Assembly (NCBI RefSeq): GCF_904849725.1
Contig: NC_058520.1
Coordinates: 319,993,186-320,057,185, forward strand
Reading direction: 5' to 3'
Source: Hordeum vulgare subsp. vulgare
Lineage: Eukaryota; Streptophyta; Magnoliopsida; Poales; Poaceae
DNA: 64,000 nucleotides
Shown: piece after piece, positions 34,478 to 47,648 of the stretch
Layout of the letters: the number at the start of each line of letters is the position of its first letter
Position numbering within the stretch: the stretch's first letter is position 1
Position numbers and translations under genes: made by a program
The notes under the pieces: model-generated
The model's input: the letters and a program-made list of their open reading frames with translations, nothing else
Told to the model about the DNA's origin: nothing
Database searches by the model: none

Positions 34478-37400
34478 TGTCGGGACCCCGATCGTAAGTC
34501 ATAGGAATCCAGCCTATAACACATCGCATCCCTTTGCGGTCTCACGCACGGTTAACTCCACGGCTGCAGCCTTACCTTAGCCGGGACCGTTTGCGTCTTT
34601 TGACTCACGTATGCAATAGTGTCGCTAACATTCCAATGTCAAAGAACCCGGATCGACAAGTCTAGTCACAAACCAAAGTGGCAGTACCGCACAAGGACAG
34701 GCATACATGACCCAACAAAGCAGGTGTCGGTCACCAGCGAGTGTAGACGAGTCGTAGCAAGCTACAAGGACTCCATTACATCGCGTGACATTTCCCCAAA
34801 GGGGACAGACACAACAGCTAAGATGGACACATGCCGGTCAACCAATGTGTCCGGAGCAGTAGCGAACTACCAAGGCTCGTTGGATCACAAAGGGGCATTT
34901 CCTTGTAAGGAGTGCTACTAAAGTTCACGACTAGGTAATCGAACCCCATACATATCAAGTACGACACACATACGCATGGCATACCGATATGTATAGATAC
35001 ATCGATGGCATCACAACATAACCATAAACATACAAGCTTTATTTAAGAGGCTCGGAAGAGCCACACACATAATATTACACATTAAGGGTCTCATGACCCA
35101 TAATAGCAGTCATTCAGTTACAAGCCAGCGGAAGAGTTTAAAGCTGTCTAAATACAGACAGGTGCCACTAGAAGGCACATGGCATGACTATACTACAGAC
35201 CCAACGTAGGGCCAGATCGTAGCTGGGACACCAGCTACTCGTCGCCGTCGATGTCTACGAAGAAGCCTCCATTAGGGTCATTAGCAACCTCTGCAACATT
35301 TATTAATCAAACATGAGTACGAAGGTACTCAGCAAGACTTTAGAATAACTAACTACTCATGCAATGTATCAACAAGGTATGGTGGGGTTTCATGCGGGAA
35401 GCCAGCATTTGACTCGTGGCTAGACAACTTGCATTTTTAAATAATTTTGACAACTTGATTTCTCGCACACGAGTCCACTAACACCACAATAATACACCAT
35501 CGTTGAATCATTCCGTCTCCATACGGAAATGCCGTCCACGACACTCACGCTTATCTTGACAATTTTATGAGTAGACATTTAAGTTATCTATGAACAACAT
35601 ATGTCTCCAAGTAGTCCATATCCGCGGACGCGGCTATTCGAATAGATCATAACCCTGCAGGGGTGTACTTTGTCACACACGCTCTCGCCACTTATCGCCA
35701 TGTGCACGTCATGCACCTCAGCAACCTTCAAGCGGAAGCCCAGCGAGGGAGTCGGCCACGACCGTTAACCACACTAGTACCTAGTCCAGGTTTATCGCCT
35801 ATCTGAGGGTAACCCGCACGAAAGTCCGGCCGAGGTTTCCGCCACGGCCCCAAACGATGTGCGCAGGGTTCCCAAGCCCACCATACGGGTGCCACTTGGT
35901 ACACCGTGCCACTGCCTACCGCATCACAGCCCACCTCTCAGGTCAGCACCATGCACGGCCTCCAGCATGACTATAAACACCAGAAACTACTTGCAACTCC
36001 TGGACCGAGTACTAAGCGATTAATAAGTCGAGAGGGTCAATTAAGTATCCCACTTGTGGTACTATCTTGTCTTGGAATACATACACGGAACTCAGTTCCT
36101 AAGGAGAGTTCCAATGAAACAACCCGCCATGTACTCCTACACAGCCTTTCACCGGTACCTTTACCAAATCAGGTTCAACACACAATCTTTGCTTACCGAA
36201 CACATTCTCACAATTCTGTTGATCTCCCAGATCAAAGACCATACACAACTCTAAGCATAGCATGCATAGCAGGATAAGGCACATCATGGCTCAAGCAACT
36301 ACCAGGTATGCTAGGTTGCAAGGTTCGGCTATTTACTGTGACAAGGATAGGTCATGCAAAGGAAGTGGGTTCAACTAACGTGGCAAAAGCAGTTGAACCA
36401 TTTGATCCTAATGCAATAAGTAAGTGTAGGAGCAAGAACATGGGATTTATCGGGATGATCAAAATGGTTGCTTGCCTTGTTGCTCAGAGGAGTGACAATA
36501 TCCGTCAGACGGATATTCGGTGGACTTCGGGGGAGCGGAGCCTACCGGAAGGAATGACAACAATCAATCACAAACATATGCAATCAAGATGATGCATGAG
36601 CATGGCATGAGAATGCAAGGTGACAAAATAATATAGATAGCATATATTAGGTTTGAAGTTTATTTGAATCAAATTCAAATATCACTTCAAACGAGGTATT
36701 CTCGGGTACCGTTTTAATTGATTCGACCTGATGCTCAGATCAACTTGATGTTAACATGCATGGGATGACATGTTAAGTTGCTGGTTTGTACTTAGAACAG
36801 TGTTTGATCATGTCATTCATAAAGAAATTTAAATATTTTCCATATTCCATTTATAAAGTATTTATAATAATTGACTTATTCATTAATCTACATGTTTGGG
36901 TTCTGTAACTTTTTCAAACATGATTGAAAATAGCATATTCAGATTCCTTGAATTTTTCTGATACTTTTTCATATATAAATTATTTTCATTGGAGTTACAG
37001 ATTAATTTCTATGAATTTTTGAAGTTTTAAACATTTCTGGAATTATTCTTATACTGGAAAATCTCTTTATTGCGTCAGCCTGACATCAGCAGGTCAACCG
37101 ACCTGTTCAGGTCAAACCTGACAGGGTTGACCCACTGGTCAGCCTCTCTGGGGTTAATCCCGCGCTGACGAGCCCCTTAACTGAGTTGACTTGGCCTTGG
37201 GCCCACTGTCAGCGACAGATTAAGCATTTAAACTGCTGGATTAGGTTAGCCACGTCGGCCCTCGCCGGAGCCTGGCCGGCGGTGACCAGATCCGCGGCAG
37301 AACCTCGCCGGAGACACGCTAAAACGTGCTGTGGTGCTCGGGAAAGAATGCTGAGAGCACTGGAGTGATCTCCAGGCTTGACCACATCCATTGTTGGCCT

Positions 37401-38470
37401 CAGGGAGAGCTATAGGTGGCCGGAGTAAGCCGGCGACGAGCCGGGCGGCTGCTGGAGTACGGGTTCGATGGTCCAGTGGCTAGGGGGCTCGGATCCGAGG
37501 GGAAAGAGAGGGCAAATGACCGCATGCTCACGGGGAGTGCAGAGCAGGGCTTAGACGGCTCGGGGAAGGGCTGTTGCCGGCGTTCCACCGTCGATTTGCC
37601 GGTGACCGAAGGTTGAAGACGATGGCGTTGGGGGCGTTGGAGAGCTCGGGGAGACTTCGGCCGATGCAGAGAGAACCAGCTCGACGAGGCGAAGCTACTG
37701 GGCTACTCGAAGGGGGGTTCCTGTGGTTAGAGGCACGGCGGCTCGAGCTCGAGCTCGTAGCAATGGCGGCAGAAGGAGGGAGGAGAGATCCGAGAGGAGG
37801 GGGAACTAGAGCTGGGCAACAGATAGGGACGGCCTCGGGGAGGATATCCCCGTTGTCGCCCTGTCCTAGGGGGCTCTGGAGCTCGCCACGGCGAAGCAGG
37901 AGGTGGAGGGGCCGCCGTGGTCGATCTCCCCTCTGCCAGAAGGCAGAGGAAGAAGACGACCCTGCCCGTGGTAGGCTGGGCCTCCTTAGGCGACAGTTAA
38001 GAGTTTTCTCATTCTTTCTCTTTTGTTTTTTTTGATTTGTTTCTGTTTTGCTATTTCATTAACTTGCTATTTATTTCAGCTCACTATTTTAAACACACCA
38101 GAAAATTTGTTGAAATATATCCAACCATTCCTAAAGTTTTCAACATTTTTGAAAGTTTAAAGTTTCTGATTTCAAATTTAAAACTTGAAACCAGTAGCTT
38201 TTTGCACTTAAATAAAATGCTTAAAGTGTCAAGAAAAAGGTTTTCTTCATTGCTTATATACTTTCATGATTTATCAGAAAGTTTGAACTTTTCTTGAGGC
38301 CATTTTGGGTTCATTGATTTTAACTAGTTTGAGATTTCCTTTATTTAAAGAAGTGGCTAGGGTTTTGAGTTTTCCTTCACCACTTTATTCTTGTTAAAAA
38401 TTTCCTAGATGCAATGTAAAGAAAAACTTGAGCACAAAGCTAACTTGCCTAAAGTGTCAGGGATGTGACA
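34478..38470 (-). mobile_element. 5' LTR of element B
   Basis: 3993 bp, TGTCGGGACC...GGATGTGACA on the + strand. It is followed by agcct and then element A pol sequence, which resumes at 38476. It faces A's 3' LTR (38684-42756) in opposite orientation across 213 bp. The ORFs at 35906-36277 and 37574-38035 are LTR sequence. Confidence 0.93.
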
Positions 38471-38475
38471 AGCCT

Positions 38476-38669
38476 TTCATACCGAGAATACCCTGTTCAT
38501 ATTCTTGATCAAGCTGAGCGTACCACCCGATGTCGAAACCTCAAGTTTCTTGAAGTTCAGTGGTCAAATCATTCTGAAAAGGAGGCAACATGGGAAAGAG
38601 AGGACTGACTCCGACTTGAGTATCCCGCACTATCCCCGATGACTTCCAAATCTCGGGATGAGATTCTTT
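38476..38669 (+). pseudogene. Element A pol end: chromodomain segment
   Basis: Continuation of A's pol after the B insertion. It reads through the chromodomain, with recognisable [10 protein letters not shown] and [18 protein letters not shown] stop follows at gactga (38608-38610), slightly earlier than in B. It proves that A carried the same chromodomain type. Confidence 0.9.
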
Positions 38670-38683
38670 TGAGTGGGGTGAGT
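38670..38683 (+). other. Polypurine tract of element A
   Basis: tgagtggggtgagt lies directly before the 3' LTR start TGTCACATCC at 38684. Confidence 0.75.
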
Positions 38684-41600
38684 TGTCACATCCCTAGATA
38701 CCTTTTGAAGTCTAGCAAGATTGTGCTCATGTTTATTATTGCATTAAAAGTGAAAATAGAAATCAAAGAGAAAAACCCTAGCACTTTTATATTTAATCCA
38801 ATTCAAAACTTGTGATAAATCAATGAACCCAAAATGGTCTTCATAAAAGTCCTTCATTTTCGATAAATGCTGGAAACAACAATTCAGGGGTGGATTTCTT
38901 CTTAAAAAATACTTTTGGCATTTTATTTAAAACACAAAAGCCACTAACATCAACTATATACGTGATTTCAAATATTTCCGAATTTCATAAAATGTTGAAT
39001 CTTTTATCTGGGTTTGGAAATATTCCAAATAACACCCCAACAATGTTTTCAGTATTTTAGAAATAGTTTGGAGCCAAAAATAAAATGAAACAATTGTCAG
39101 AAAGATTAGAACAGAAATCGGAAAAGAAAGAAAAGAGAAAAGGGTTATCTAGCGCTCACCCGACCCAGCCCATCTCCTCCCTGTCGTCTTCCTCTTTGCC
39201 AGCGAGCATCAGGAGCTGGCCGCCACTCTCTCTGGTGACGGCACGCACCTGGGCGCCTGCCTGGCCTTAGTGATGTGCTGGTGAGCTGGATATGCTCCCC
39301 CGCACCCCATTCCCATCCTCTCCTCCTCCTCCTCATTCGGTCTCTCTCCCCTTCCCCATCTCTGTCCGCCATGGCCGAAGCTTGAGCTCACCTTCGACAA
39401 GCCGCTCCAGCCACCCTTTCTCTCCTCAGAGCCGCGTGGAAGAACCGACGTGACCCACTGAAGCTCCCCAGCAAGCTGTACGATGCCGAGAGCCCCTAAG
39501 ACGTCAGATCACCGTTGTCTCCTTCCTCGGGCCGCCATTGATCGCCGCCATCTTTCTCCTTCTCCAGGTCGTCCCGAGCCCGCTCTCGACGCCTCTCCAT
39601 CCCTTGTGAGCTCAGGAATAATTTCCCCTCATTTCCCCCTTCGATCCCATGCCCTAGCGCCCGATTCCACCGGAGCCCGACGAGGTCCGCCGCGGGAGCT
39701 CGTCGCTGGTGACGCTCCCGTGATCGGTTGGTTGATCTGAGGCTACCATAGGCTTCAGCTCGACGACTAGCTGTCGTAGGAGCCCAGCCTCGTGCGTGTT
39801 AGGCCCCGTAGCAGTGATCCCGACGAGGCCCGAGCTTCGGCCGCCGCCAAACTCGTCGCCGGCGTCATCTACGGTCGTTTCACCCCTTGTGACTTGCAAA
39901 CATGGATGCGCGGATGAGTGGTCGTTCCTCTGGTGCCATCCGCCGCTCATTTGGTCTCCGGAGGTGTATTTCCGATGCCCTCCGCCGTCCCTGGAGCCAC
40001 CGGCGGCTCAACACCGGTGGGTTTGACCCCCAGTGCCGGTGGGTTGACTCCCCTGAGCCTATGACAAGTGGGGCCAGCCCCTGGTTAAATTAAACTAACT
40101 TAAAAAGAATTAAAGAAAATGTTAATTACTAAACACACACTGACATGTGGGCCAGCCCTTGTTAACTAACTAATTAACTTAAAATTTAATTAAAATCTAG
40201 CCAGAGTCACTGACGAGTGGGTCCCACTGGTCAGGTTTGACTTTCAACGGCCAGATTGACCTGCTGATGTCATGCTGATGCAGTAATACTAATTCAGTTT
40301 TATATTAATTTCAGAATATGTCCAAAACTTTGGAAATTCATAGAAAATTGAATATAACTCCAAATATGACAAATAATATATGAAAATTGATCAGAAAAAT
40401 CCAATGAACACAATGGTGCTACTTTCATGCATGACAAACAAAGTTATGAAACAGAATCAGGTCCAATGAATTAAATGAATATGATTAATATACTATGTCA
40501 ACTAATATTTGAATCTGAATTCAAATCGGCTTCAACCCAAAGTTTGGATAGCCACACTAGCTCATGCTACATTTCATTTCATGCCATGATCATGCAACAT
40601 ATTGTTGCATATGAATGTTATTGATTGTCGTTATTGTTTTGGTAAGCTCTGCCCTTCCGGATACATCCGAATATCTGACTAAAGGATTTAATCCCTCTGC
40701 TGAACAATAAGGCTCCCATTATAATCCCATGTTCGTGCTCCTTGATACTTCCCGATATAATCCCATGTTCGTGCTCCTGCTCCCACTTATTGCATTACGA
40801 CAAAATATTTCAAATGCTTTACTTCGGTAGCTGAACCTATTACTTTGCATGACGTGTCATTGTCACAGTAAATAGCCAAACCTCGCAACCTAGCATACAT
40901 AGTAGTTGCTTGAGCCATGATGTGTCTTATCCTGCTATGCTTGCTGTGCCTAGAGTTGTGTCAGGTCTGTTTCATCTGGGTGATGAACCGGAATAGTTGA
41001 ATGTGTTCTAGTGCCAAAGAATAAGTGTGGAACCTGATTTGGTAAAGGTGCCGATGAAAGGCTATGTAGGAGTACATGGCGGGTTGTTTCATTGGAACCA
41101 TCCTTAGGAACTGAGTTTCGTGTATGTAATCCAATACTAGTTACTACCACATCTTGGGCCCTAAAATATGACCCTGCTCGACTTATTAATCGCCTTGTAC
41201 TCGGTCGAGGAGTTGCAAGTAGTTTCTGGTGTTTATAGTTATGGTGGAGCACGTGCATAGTGCTGACCTTTTAGGTGGGCTATGATGCGGCAGGTAGTGG
41301 CACGGTGTACTAAGTGGCACTCGAATGGTGGGCTTGGGAACCATGCTCACATCATTTGGGGTCGTGGCAGAAACCTCGGCCGGACTTCCATGCGGGTTCA
41401 CTCTCAAATAGGCGATAAACCTGGACAAGGAATTAGTGTGGTTAACAGTCGTGGCTGAATCCCTCGCTGGGCTTCCGCTTGAAGGTTGCCGATGTGCATG
41501 ACGTGCACATGCTAATAAGTGGAGAGAGCGTGTGTGAAGAAGTACACCCCTGCAGGGTTATGATATATTCGAATAGTCGTGTCTGCGGTTATGGACTACT

Positions 41601-42756
41601 TGGAGACATATGTTGTTCATAGATAACTTTAATGCTACCCATCAAAGTATCAAGATAAGTGTGAGTATCATGTATGGCATTTCCGTAGGGAGACGGAAAG
41701 GATTCCATGATAGTGTATTGTTGTGGTGGTAGTGGACTCGTGTACAACTTATCAAAGTTGTTAAAAACTATTTAAAATGGTAGTTTAGTCTAGCCAAGAG
41801 TCAAAGCTAGATTGCTGAATGAAACCCCGCAACCCCCTTTATTGATACATGTGCATGAGTAGATAGATCTGTTCTAAAGTCTTGTTGAGTACTCTTCTAC
41901 TCATGTTTGCTTAGTAAATTTTGAAGAGGATACCCACGAGCCAACAGGTGGGTTCTATCTAGACCTCGATGATGACGAGTAGTTGGTATCCCAGCTACGA
42001 CCTGGCCCCTTTCAGAAGGGATCTGTAGATAGTCAGGCTTTATGCCTTTTCCTTTCAACTGTTTGTACTCACACAACTTTTATGCTTCCGCTTGGTTTGT
42101 ATGACTCTTCTTGTATGTCTTGAGTGTCGGGTCGTGTGACCCGTGCCTGTATGAACATATTATGCAAGACTCTTCCGAGTCTTCTAAATAAATGTTGTGA
42201 TCTTGTATGGTTATGTTGTGATTCCATTGTTGTATCTATGCATATCGAGTATGTCATGCGTACGTGTGATGCACTGTGATATGTATGTGATGCGACACCT
42301 AGTCGTATGTCTTTAGTAGCTCTCTATACAGAGAAATGCCCCTTTGTGCTTCCCATGAGCCTTGGTAGGTTGCTACTGCTCCACACACATTGGTTGACCG
42401 GCATATATCCTTCTTAGTTATTGTGTCTGTCCCTACGGGGAAATGTCATGCGGTGTAATGGAGTCCTTGTAGCTTGCTACGACTCGTCTACACTCGCTGA
42501 TGACCGACACCTGCTTTGCTGGGTTATGTATGTCTGTCTCTGTACACCCGAGCCACTTGAGTTTATCACTAGTTATGTTGACCCAGGTTCTTTGACCTTG
42601 GAATGCTAGCGACACAAATACATACGTGAGTCAAAAGGCGCAAACGGTCCCGGCTAAGGTAAGGTGGCAGCCGTGGGGTTAACCGTGCGTGAGACCGCAA
42701 AGGGATGCGATGTGTTACAGGCTAGATTCTTATGGCTTAAGATCGGGGTCCCGACA
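38684..42756 (+). mobile_element. 3' LTR of element A
   Basis: About 4.07 kb, starting TGTCACATCCCTAG and ending GGGGTCCCGACA, followed by the target duplication atgtg. It is an inverted copy of the LTRs at 3239, 24480, 34478 and 54908. A duplicated short stretch near 40715-40780 (ataatcccatgttcgtgctc, twice) is specific to this copy. ORFs on either strand inside it are not genes. Confidence 0.92.
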
Positions 42757-42761
42757 ATGTG

Positions 42762-44192
42762 TCATTGAACTAATGATTTTATCTAAGTATATTTCAGAAA
42801 AGTTCAAATATGCATTGGCTAAGGATCATGAGGAGAACCCCTGGATGCAAGGAACATCTATTGCCATCAAGCTTCAAGACTCTACATTTTACATTTTGTG
42901 AGAGATCACTTTTTAGTCCATAGGAAAGCCCATATTATCAGAAGGGGGATGAGGTCACTATGATGATTTGGTTGCTCAAGTGTTTAGAGATAGCCACCAA
43001 AAATACTCATGAAATTCTCCCAAAAAATTCTCTATCCAAAGCCTATACATCCAAATTAGTGCCACCAACTTTATCCTCTCGGCCATACTGATTTTCATCT
43101 GAGACAAAACCTATGCCAAACCATGGAATCTCAATACCACCAACATTCCTTTTGGTGCCACCAAAAAAGTGACCACCTTATTGGTATACCATTTTCAAGA
43201 ATCAGAATTTCTGAGTTTTGGAATCAGTCTCGTTGAGATTTGGTAACTGCCCTAGGTCACCCATAACGGTACAACCAAGATTCCTATATTGGTCTCGCCA
43301 AGAATACAAAAGTTGCCACATTTTGCACTAGTCAGTGCCACCGAGTTGGGTAATAATGTTGTAGCAGTTGGACTTTTGGAGATGCCTATATATATACCCA
43401 TCTACCACCTCTCATTCGTAGATTAAGCACTTAGAACACTCATACACTTGCCATATCCATTTTTCTGAGAGAGAGACCCTACTCATGTGTTGAGATCAAG
43501 ATATTCCAATCCATCCATTCGAAACTTGATCTCTAGCCACCCCAAGTTGCTTTCTGCTGAATCAATCTCTTCTACCCAAGCCAAATCTATGAGAGAATGA
43601 TTGAGTGTTCAGGAGACTATCTTTTGAAGCACAAAAGCAAGGAGTTCATCATACTACCGCATCTATTACCTTTTGGAGGTTGGTGCCTCATAGATTGGTT
43701 AGGTGTCGCTTTGGGGCCTTCTACTTCGAGTTGTGGAGTTGAACCAAGTAGTTTATAAGGGCGGGGAGATCGCCTACTTCGTAAAGATCTAGGCTGAGTG
43801 AGGCTAGTCCTTCGTGGATGCAAGCCATGATGGAATAGACAAGGTTGCTTGTCTCTGGACCCTTCATGGGTTGAGCCCTCCATGGACTCTGGCGACCGCT
43901 ACCCTCCGTGGGTTGAAGTCTCCATCAATGTGGGCGTATGGTAGCACCCCTATCGGAACCACACCAAAAATCATCATGTCAACCTTTGTGTTTGATCTTC
44001 CTATCCCTGCCCTCTATTTACATGTGCATGTATTTACTTTCCACTGTTATACTCTTAGACTTGCATGTGTAGCATGTGCTTGACTTACAACAATTGCTAA
44101 AACTTGCCCACAACTAAAATTGGGAAAAGTCTAAGTTTGTATTTGGTCAAGTAGTATAATCACCCCCCTCTAGACATACTTCAAATCCTACA
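42762..44192 (+). mobile_element. LTR right arm, remainder
   Basis: Continuation of the LTR begun at 19244. It is the inverted copy of 16885-18391, ends ...tcaaatcctaca at 44192, and shares the TATA-like tatatatata near 43389 and the ctctctagacatac-type end. The ORF at 43814-44083 is LTR sequence. To the right it abuts Athila-type internal sequence. Confidence 0.78.
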
Positions 44193-44287
44193 CACATAGA
44201 AGTTAAGAAATGAAACACAAAGAGAGCATCATGAATCACAAATCATGCACATTTAAGTCTAATGCATTTCCTATGCATAGTGATTTT

Positions 44288-44960
44288 TCAAGAAAACAAT
44301 TTATAGTAGCATGAATCAACTTGCATGGGAAGGCAAAAGAAGCATGACTTCAAAACTTTGAACACATAGAGAGCAAAATTACTATCATGGAAATATACAT
44401 AAGCATATCTTCCCCTCCCATAATAATTTTCAATAACATCACAAAGGAATTCAACAATATAACAATCACATAAAGCATTACTTTCATGATCCACAAGCAT
44501 AGAAATTTATCACTCTCCCCATAAGAAAATTTCTTCTCATTCATAAAAGTGGGAGAAAACTCAACAAAATAACTATCATGACACACTTGATTGACATAAC
44601 CAAATTGAACAATAAAATCGTGATGAAAAGTTTCATAGTTACTATCATTCTTTATAGCATACAAGTCATCACAATAATCATCATAAATAAGAGGCATGCC
44701 ATCATCATAATATATTTTCTCATCAAAACTTGGGGGGGGGGGCTAAAAATATCATCTGCACCAAACATAGCATCCTCAAGCTTATGGTTGTGCATATCAT
44801 TAACATCATGGATATTCATAGAATTCATACTAACAACATTACAACCATGCTTATAATTTAAGTATTTAATGCCCAATATTTTATTGAACTCATCTTCTAA
44901 CACTCTATCACAAGTTTCCGATCCATCATTCTCACGAAATACATTATAATGACGAACCAT
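44288..44960 (-). pseudogene. Athila-type internal ORF, frameshifted
   Basis: Pieces at 44652-44960, 44350-44697 and 44288-44500 in different frames together correspond to the ORFs at 13659-14219 and 58934-59560; shared words are HDSYFVEF and IYDDYCDD. A nine-G run near 44732-44740 is one likely frameshift site. Function unknown. Confidence 0.55.
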
Positions 44961-45074
44961 TTGAGGCTACCTCAATTCCTATTGTTATTTGTATTTAATA
45001 AACCAAAATAGGGATAGAAAAGAAACTAAAAGATTCATTTGCAAGATCTAAAGATATACCTTCAAGCACTCACC

Positions 45075-45092
45075 TCCCTAGCAACGGCGCCA
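45075..45092 (-). other. Primer binding site, tRNA-Asp type
   Basis: The - strand reads tggcgccgttgctaggga, near-perfect against the form at 13123 and 59865. It sits ten bases from the LTR end. Confidence 0.85.
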
Positions 45093-46870
45093 CAAAAGAG
45101 CTTGATGTCTACTACACCACTTTATTCTTATAGATGTTGTTCGGCCTCCAAGTGCATAATTTTGTAGGACAATAACAAATTTTCCTCAAATGGATGGCCT
45201 ATCATCAAGATGGTATCTCTCAAACAACCGTGTAAGCAAATAGCAGAAAACTCTTGTGTCCCCAACACACCCAATACAATGGTAAATTATATAGGTGCAC
45301 TAGTTCGTCGAAGAGATGGTGAAACAAGTGTACTATGAATTGTAGAAATAGGTTTTTATAATCTGAATAAATAAAAACATCAAGGTAACAAGTAATAAAG
45401 GTGATCATAAATGGTATTGCAATGCTTGGAAATAAGACCTAGGGTTCTTACTTTCACTAGTGCATTCTCTCAACAATGCTAACATAATAGAATCATGTGA
45501 TCATCCCTCAATGTGTAACAAAGAATCACTCTAAAATTCATAATTATAGGAAAACATAAGGTGAAATTGTTGTAGGTACTAGAACCACCTCAAAGTTATA
45601 CTTTCCAATCAACCTATTGAGCTATTCCTAGAGGTGTCACAAACATCCTTGAGTTCATACTAAAATAACACCACGTGAGATGCATCAATCAACCCTAATG
45701 TCACCTAGATACTCCAATGTCACCATAAGTATCGATGGGTTAATTATTTTACATGCATCAAAAAAATTAAGATTTATCATATTCAATTGAACACAAAGAA
45801 ATTCAAAGAGTGGCCCAAGATTTCTATCAGAGAAAGTAGGAAACGAACATGTGTCAACCCATACGCATAGATTACCCCATTGTCACCACGGGAATCCGTA
45901 ATTTGTGTACCAACACATATATGAACTGAATCAATAAAACACCTAATTTTCACCACAAGTATCCACATTCAAGACATGACTCAAGTGCTCTCAAACCCAA
46001 TATTCAATCCGACATAGCAAAACCTCAAAGGGAAATATTCAATTCATCACATCACTTAGCAAGGGAAGAACACCATATGATTCAACTATATTAACAAAGC
46101 TCATGATACATCAAGATCGTGATATCTCAAGAACACGAGAGAGAGAGAGAGAGATCAAACACATAGCTACTTGTACACACCCTTATCCCCGAGGGAGAAC
46201 TACTCCTTTCTCGCCATGGAGACCACCGGGATGATGAAGATGGCCTCTAGTGATGATTGCCCCTTTGGCAGGGTGCCTACAGAGGGCTACACATAATACC
46301 ACGTTGGAACTTAGGCTTTCAACAGTGGAGCAGGAGTTCTAGGTTTATTTCTGAGGTTCTCCCTATTTATAGTATTTTTCAGCGTTGGAATCATGCTAAA
46401 CGGGGCCATCATTTTTCCCAAGGTAACAGGGCATGCCTTAGGGGGGGTGGTCACACCGTGTTGCCTTGGGGCAACCGTAGGCCCCCCTCTGGAGTTTCTT
46501 TGCTCCAATAATTCTTATATGTTACATAAAAATCATCAAAAAGTTTGAGGCGATTCTGAGAACTTTTATTTTCTGTACAAAATAAACACCACGGTAATTC
46601 GACTGAAAACGGCATTCACTACTGAAATTCAGAAATTTGTCGTCTGCCAAGGCGGACGGCAAAGGGGGCAACCACGGACGGCAAAGGCTTTGCCGTCTGC
46701 CCCCTCATGGCAAAGTAGACGGTAAAAAAAATCCGGTGAAGAGGCTCTTTGCCGTCTGCTTTCACAAAGCGGACGACAAAGAATCTTTGCCATGAGGGGG
46801 CAGACGGCAAAATAAGTGGGACGGCATATATTGCAACGTCGTCGTTAAGTGTTAACGGCAGGCCTCCTCT

Positions 46871-47222
46871 CTTTGCCGTCTGCCTCCCCCCCTTTGCCAT
46901 GTGGGGGCAGACGGCAAAGAGGGGAGAGAGAGGGGGCAGATTCCCTCTTTGTCGTCTGCCTCCCACCCTTTGCCATGTGGGGGCAGACGGCAAAGAGGGG
47001 AGAGAGAGGGGGCAGATTCCCTCTTTGCCGTCTGCCTCCCCCCCTTTGCCATGTGGGGGCAGACGGCAAAGAGGGGAGAGAGGGGGCAGATTCCCTCTTT
47101 GCCGTCTGCCTCCCCCCCTTTGCCATGTGGGGGCAGACGGCAAAGAGGGGAGAGAGGGGGGCAGATTCCCCCTTTGCCGTCTGCCTCCACCCCTTTGCCA
47201 TGTGTTGGCAGACGGCAAAGAG
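46871..47222. repeat. Tandem array of about 75-bp units inside the CACTA element
   Basis: Units begin with ctttgcc/gtcgtctgcc at about 46871, 46947, 47023, 47097 and 47172 (spacings 76, 76, 74, 75). Each holds ctttgccgtctgcc facing ggcagacggcaaag, so every unit can fold into a hairpin. The last unit is partial. This is an expanded subterminal repeat region; the proteins translated from it are repetitive artefacts. Confidence 0.9.
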
Positions 47223-47648
47223 GGGAACCAGCCCCTTTTTTATTTATTTTTTGTTATATCCAACATTTTTAACAATAATCAGGATATATATATATATTTG
47301 ACATAAATAAATTTCTTTCCGTACTCATAACCATATTAAAATAACTCTCATCCATAGTGCATACATATTATGGAAGTTACATCCGTACCAAACCATATAT
47401 TACACCAGTTTCATCCACGTGCATACAAAGTTTCGTATATTCATATACTACAATAGTTTCACTACAACCCATGGTACAAGAAATAATCTTCAAGCATTCC
47501 ATCAACCAAGCTTCCCATGAAGTGAAGGTAATCTGCAAAATGACAAATAAGAAAGTTAGAAAAATAATACTAGATGAAGTAGTGTATATATAGGTTATTT
47601 CGGAGAGAAATTAGCTAAGTATAGACCATTTAGGAGCTAACTAAGCTA

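Larger units (their letters stand above)
24480..38470 (-). mobile_element. Chromovirus element B, full length (Tekay/Del-like Ty3/gypsy)
   Basis: A complete 13,991-bp element on the - strand. In its own direction it holds the 5' LTR (34478-38470), tRNA-iMet primer site (34462-34473), an extra ORF (33267-34040), gag (32060-32971), protease (within 31456-32322), pol (28555-31347), polypurine tract (28494-28507) and 3' LTR (24480-28493). Target duplications are aacct (24475-24479) and agcct (38471-38475), one mismatch. The two LTRs differ clearly, including a loss of about 16 bp in the 5' LTR near 38085, so the insertion is not recent. Confidence 0.95.
19308..42756 (+). mobile_element. Chromovirus element A (+ strand), heavily nested and deleted
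   Basis: The outer boundaries are firm: TGTCACATCC at 19308, CCCGACA at 42756, and a perfect 5-bp target duplication ATGTG (19303-19307 and 42757-42761). In order it holds a truncated 5' LTR (19308-21820), an Athila-type LTR and stub (21851-23898), a pol scrap (23899-24479), nested element B (24480-38470), the pol end (38476-38669) and the 3' LTR (38684-42756). Gag, protease, RT, RNase H and most of integrase are gone. Same family as B (Tekay/Del-like). Confidence 0.92.

Noticed and set aside
43814..44083. 89-codon + strand ORF
   Set aside because: It lies within the LTR forming the palindrome's right arm; the mirrored left-arm copy is not open.
46871..47222. CRISPR-like array of palindromic repeats
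   Set aside because: Units are contiguous, with no unique spacers, and lie inside a CACTA transposon in a plant genome.
46619..47306. Several overlapping ORFs of 112-199 codons on both strands
   Set aside because: They are translations of the 75-bp tandem repeats in the CACTA element; all frames are open because the unit lacks stops.
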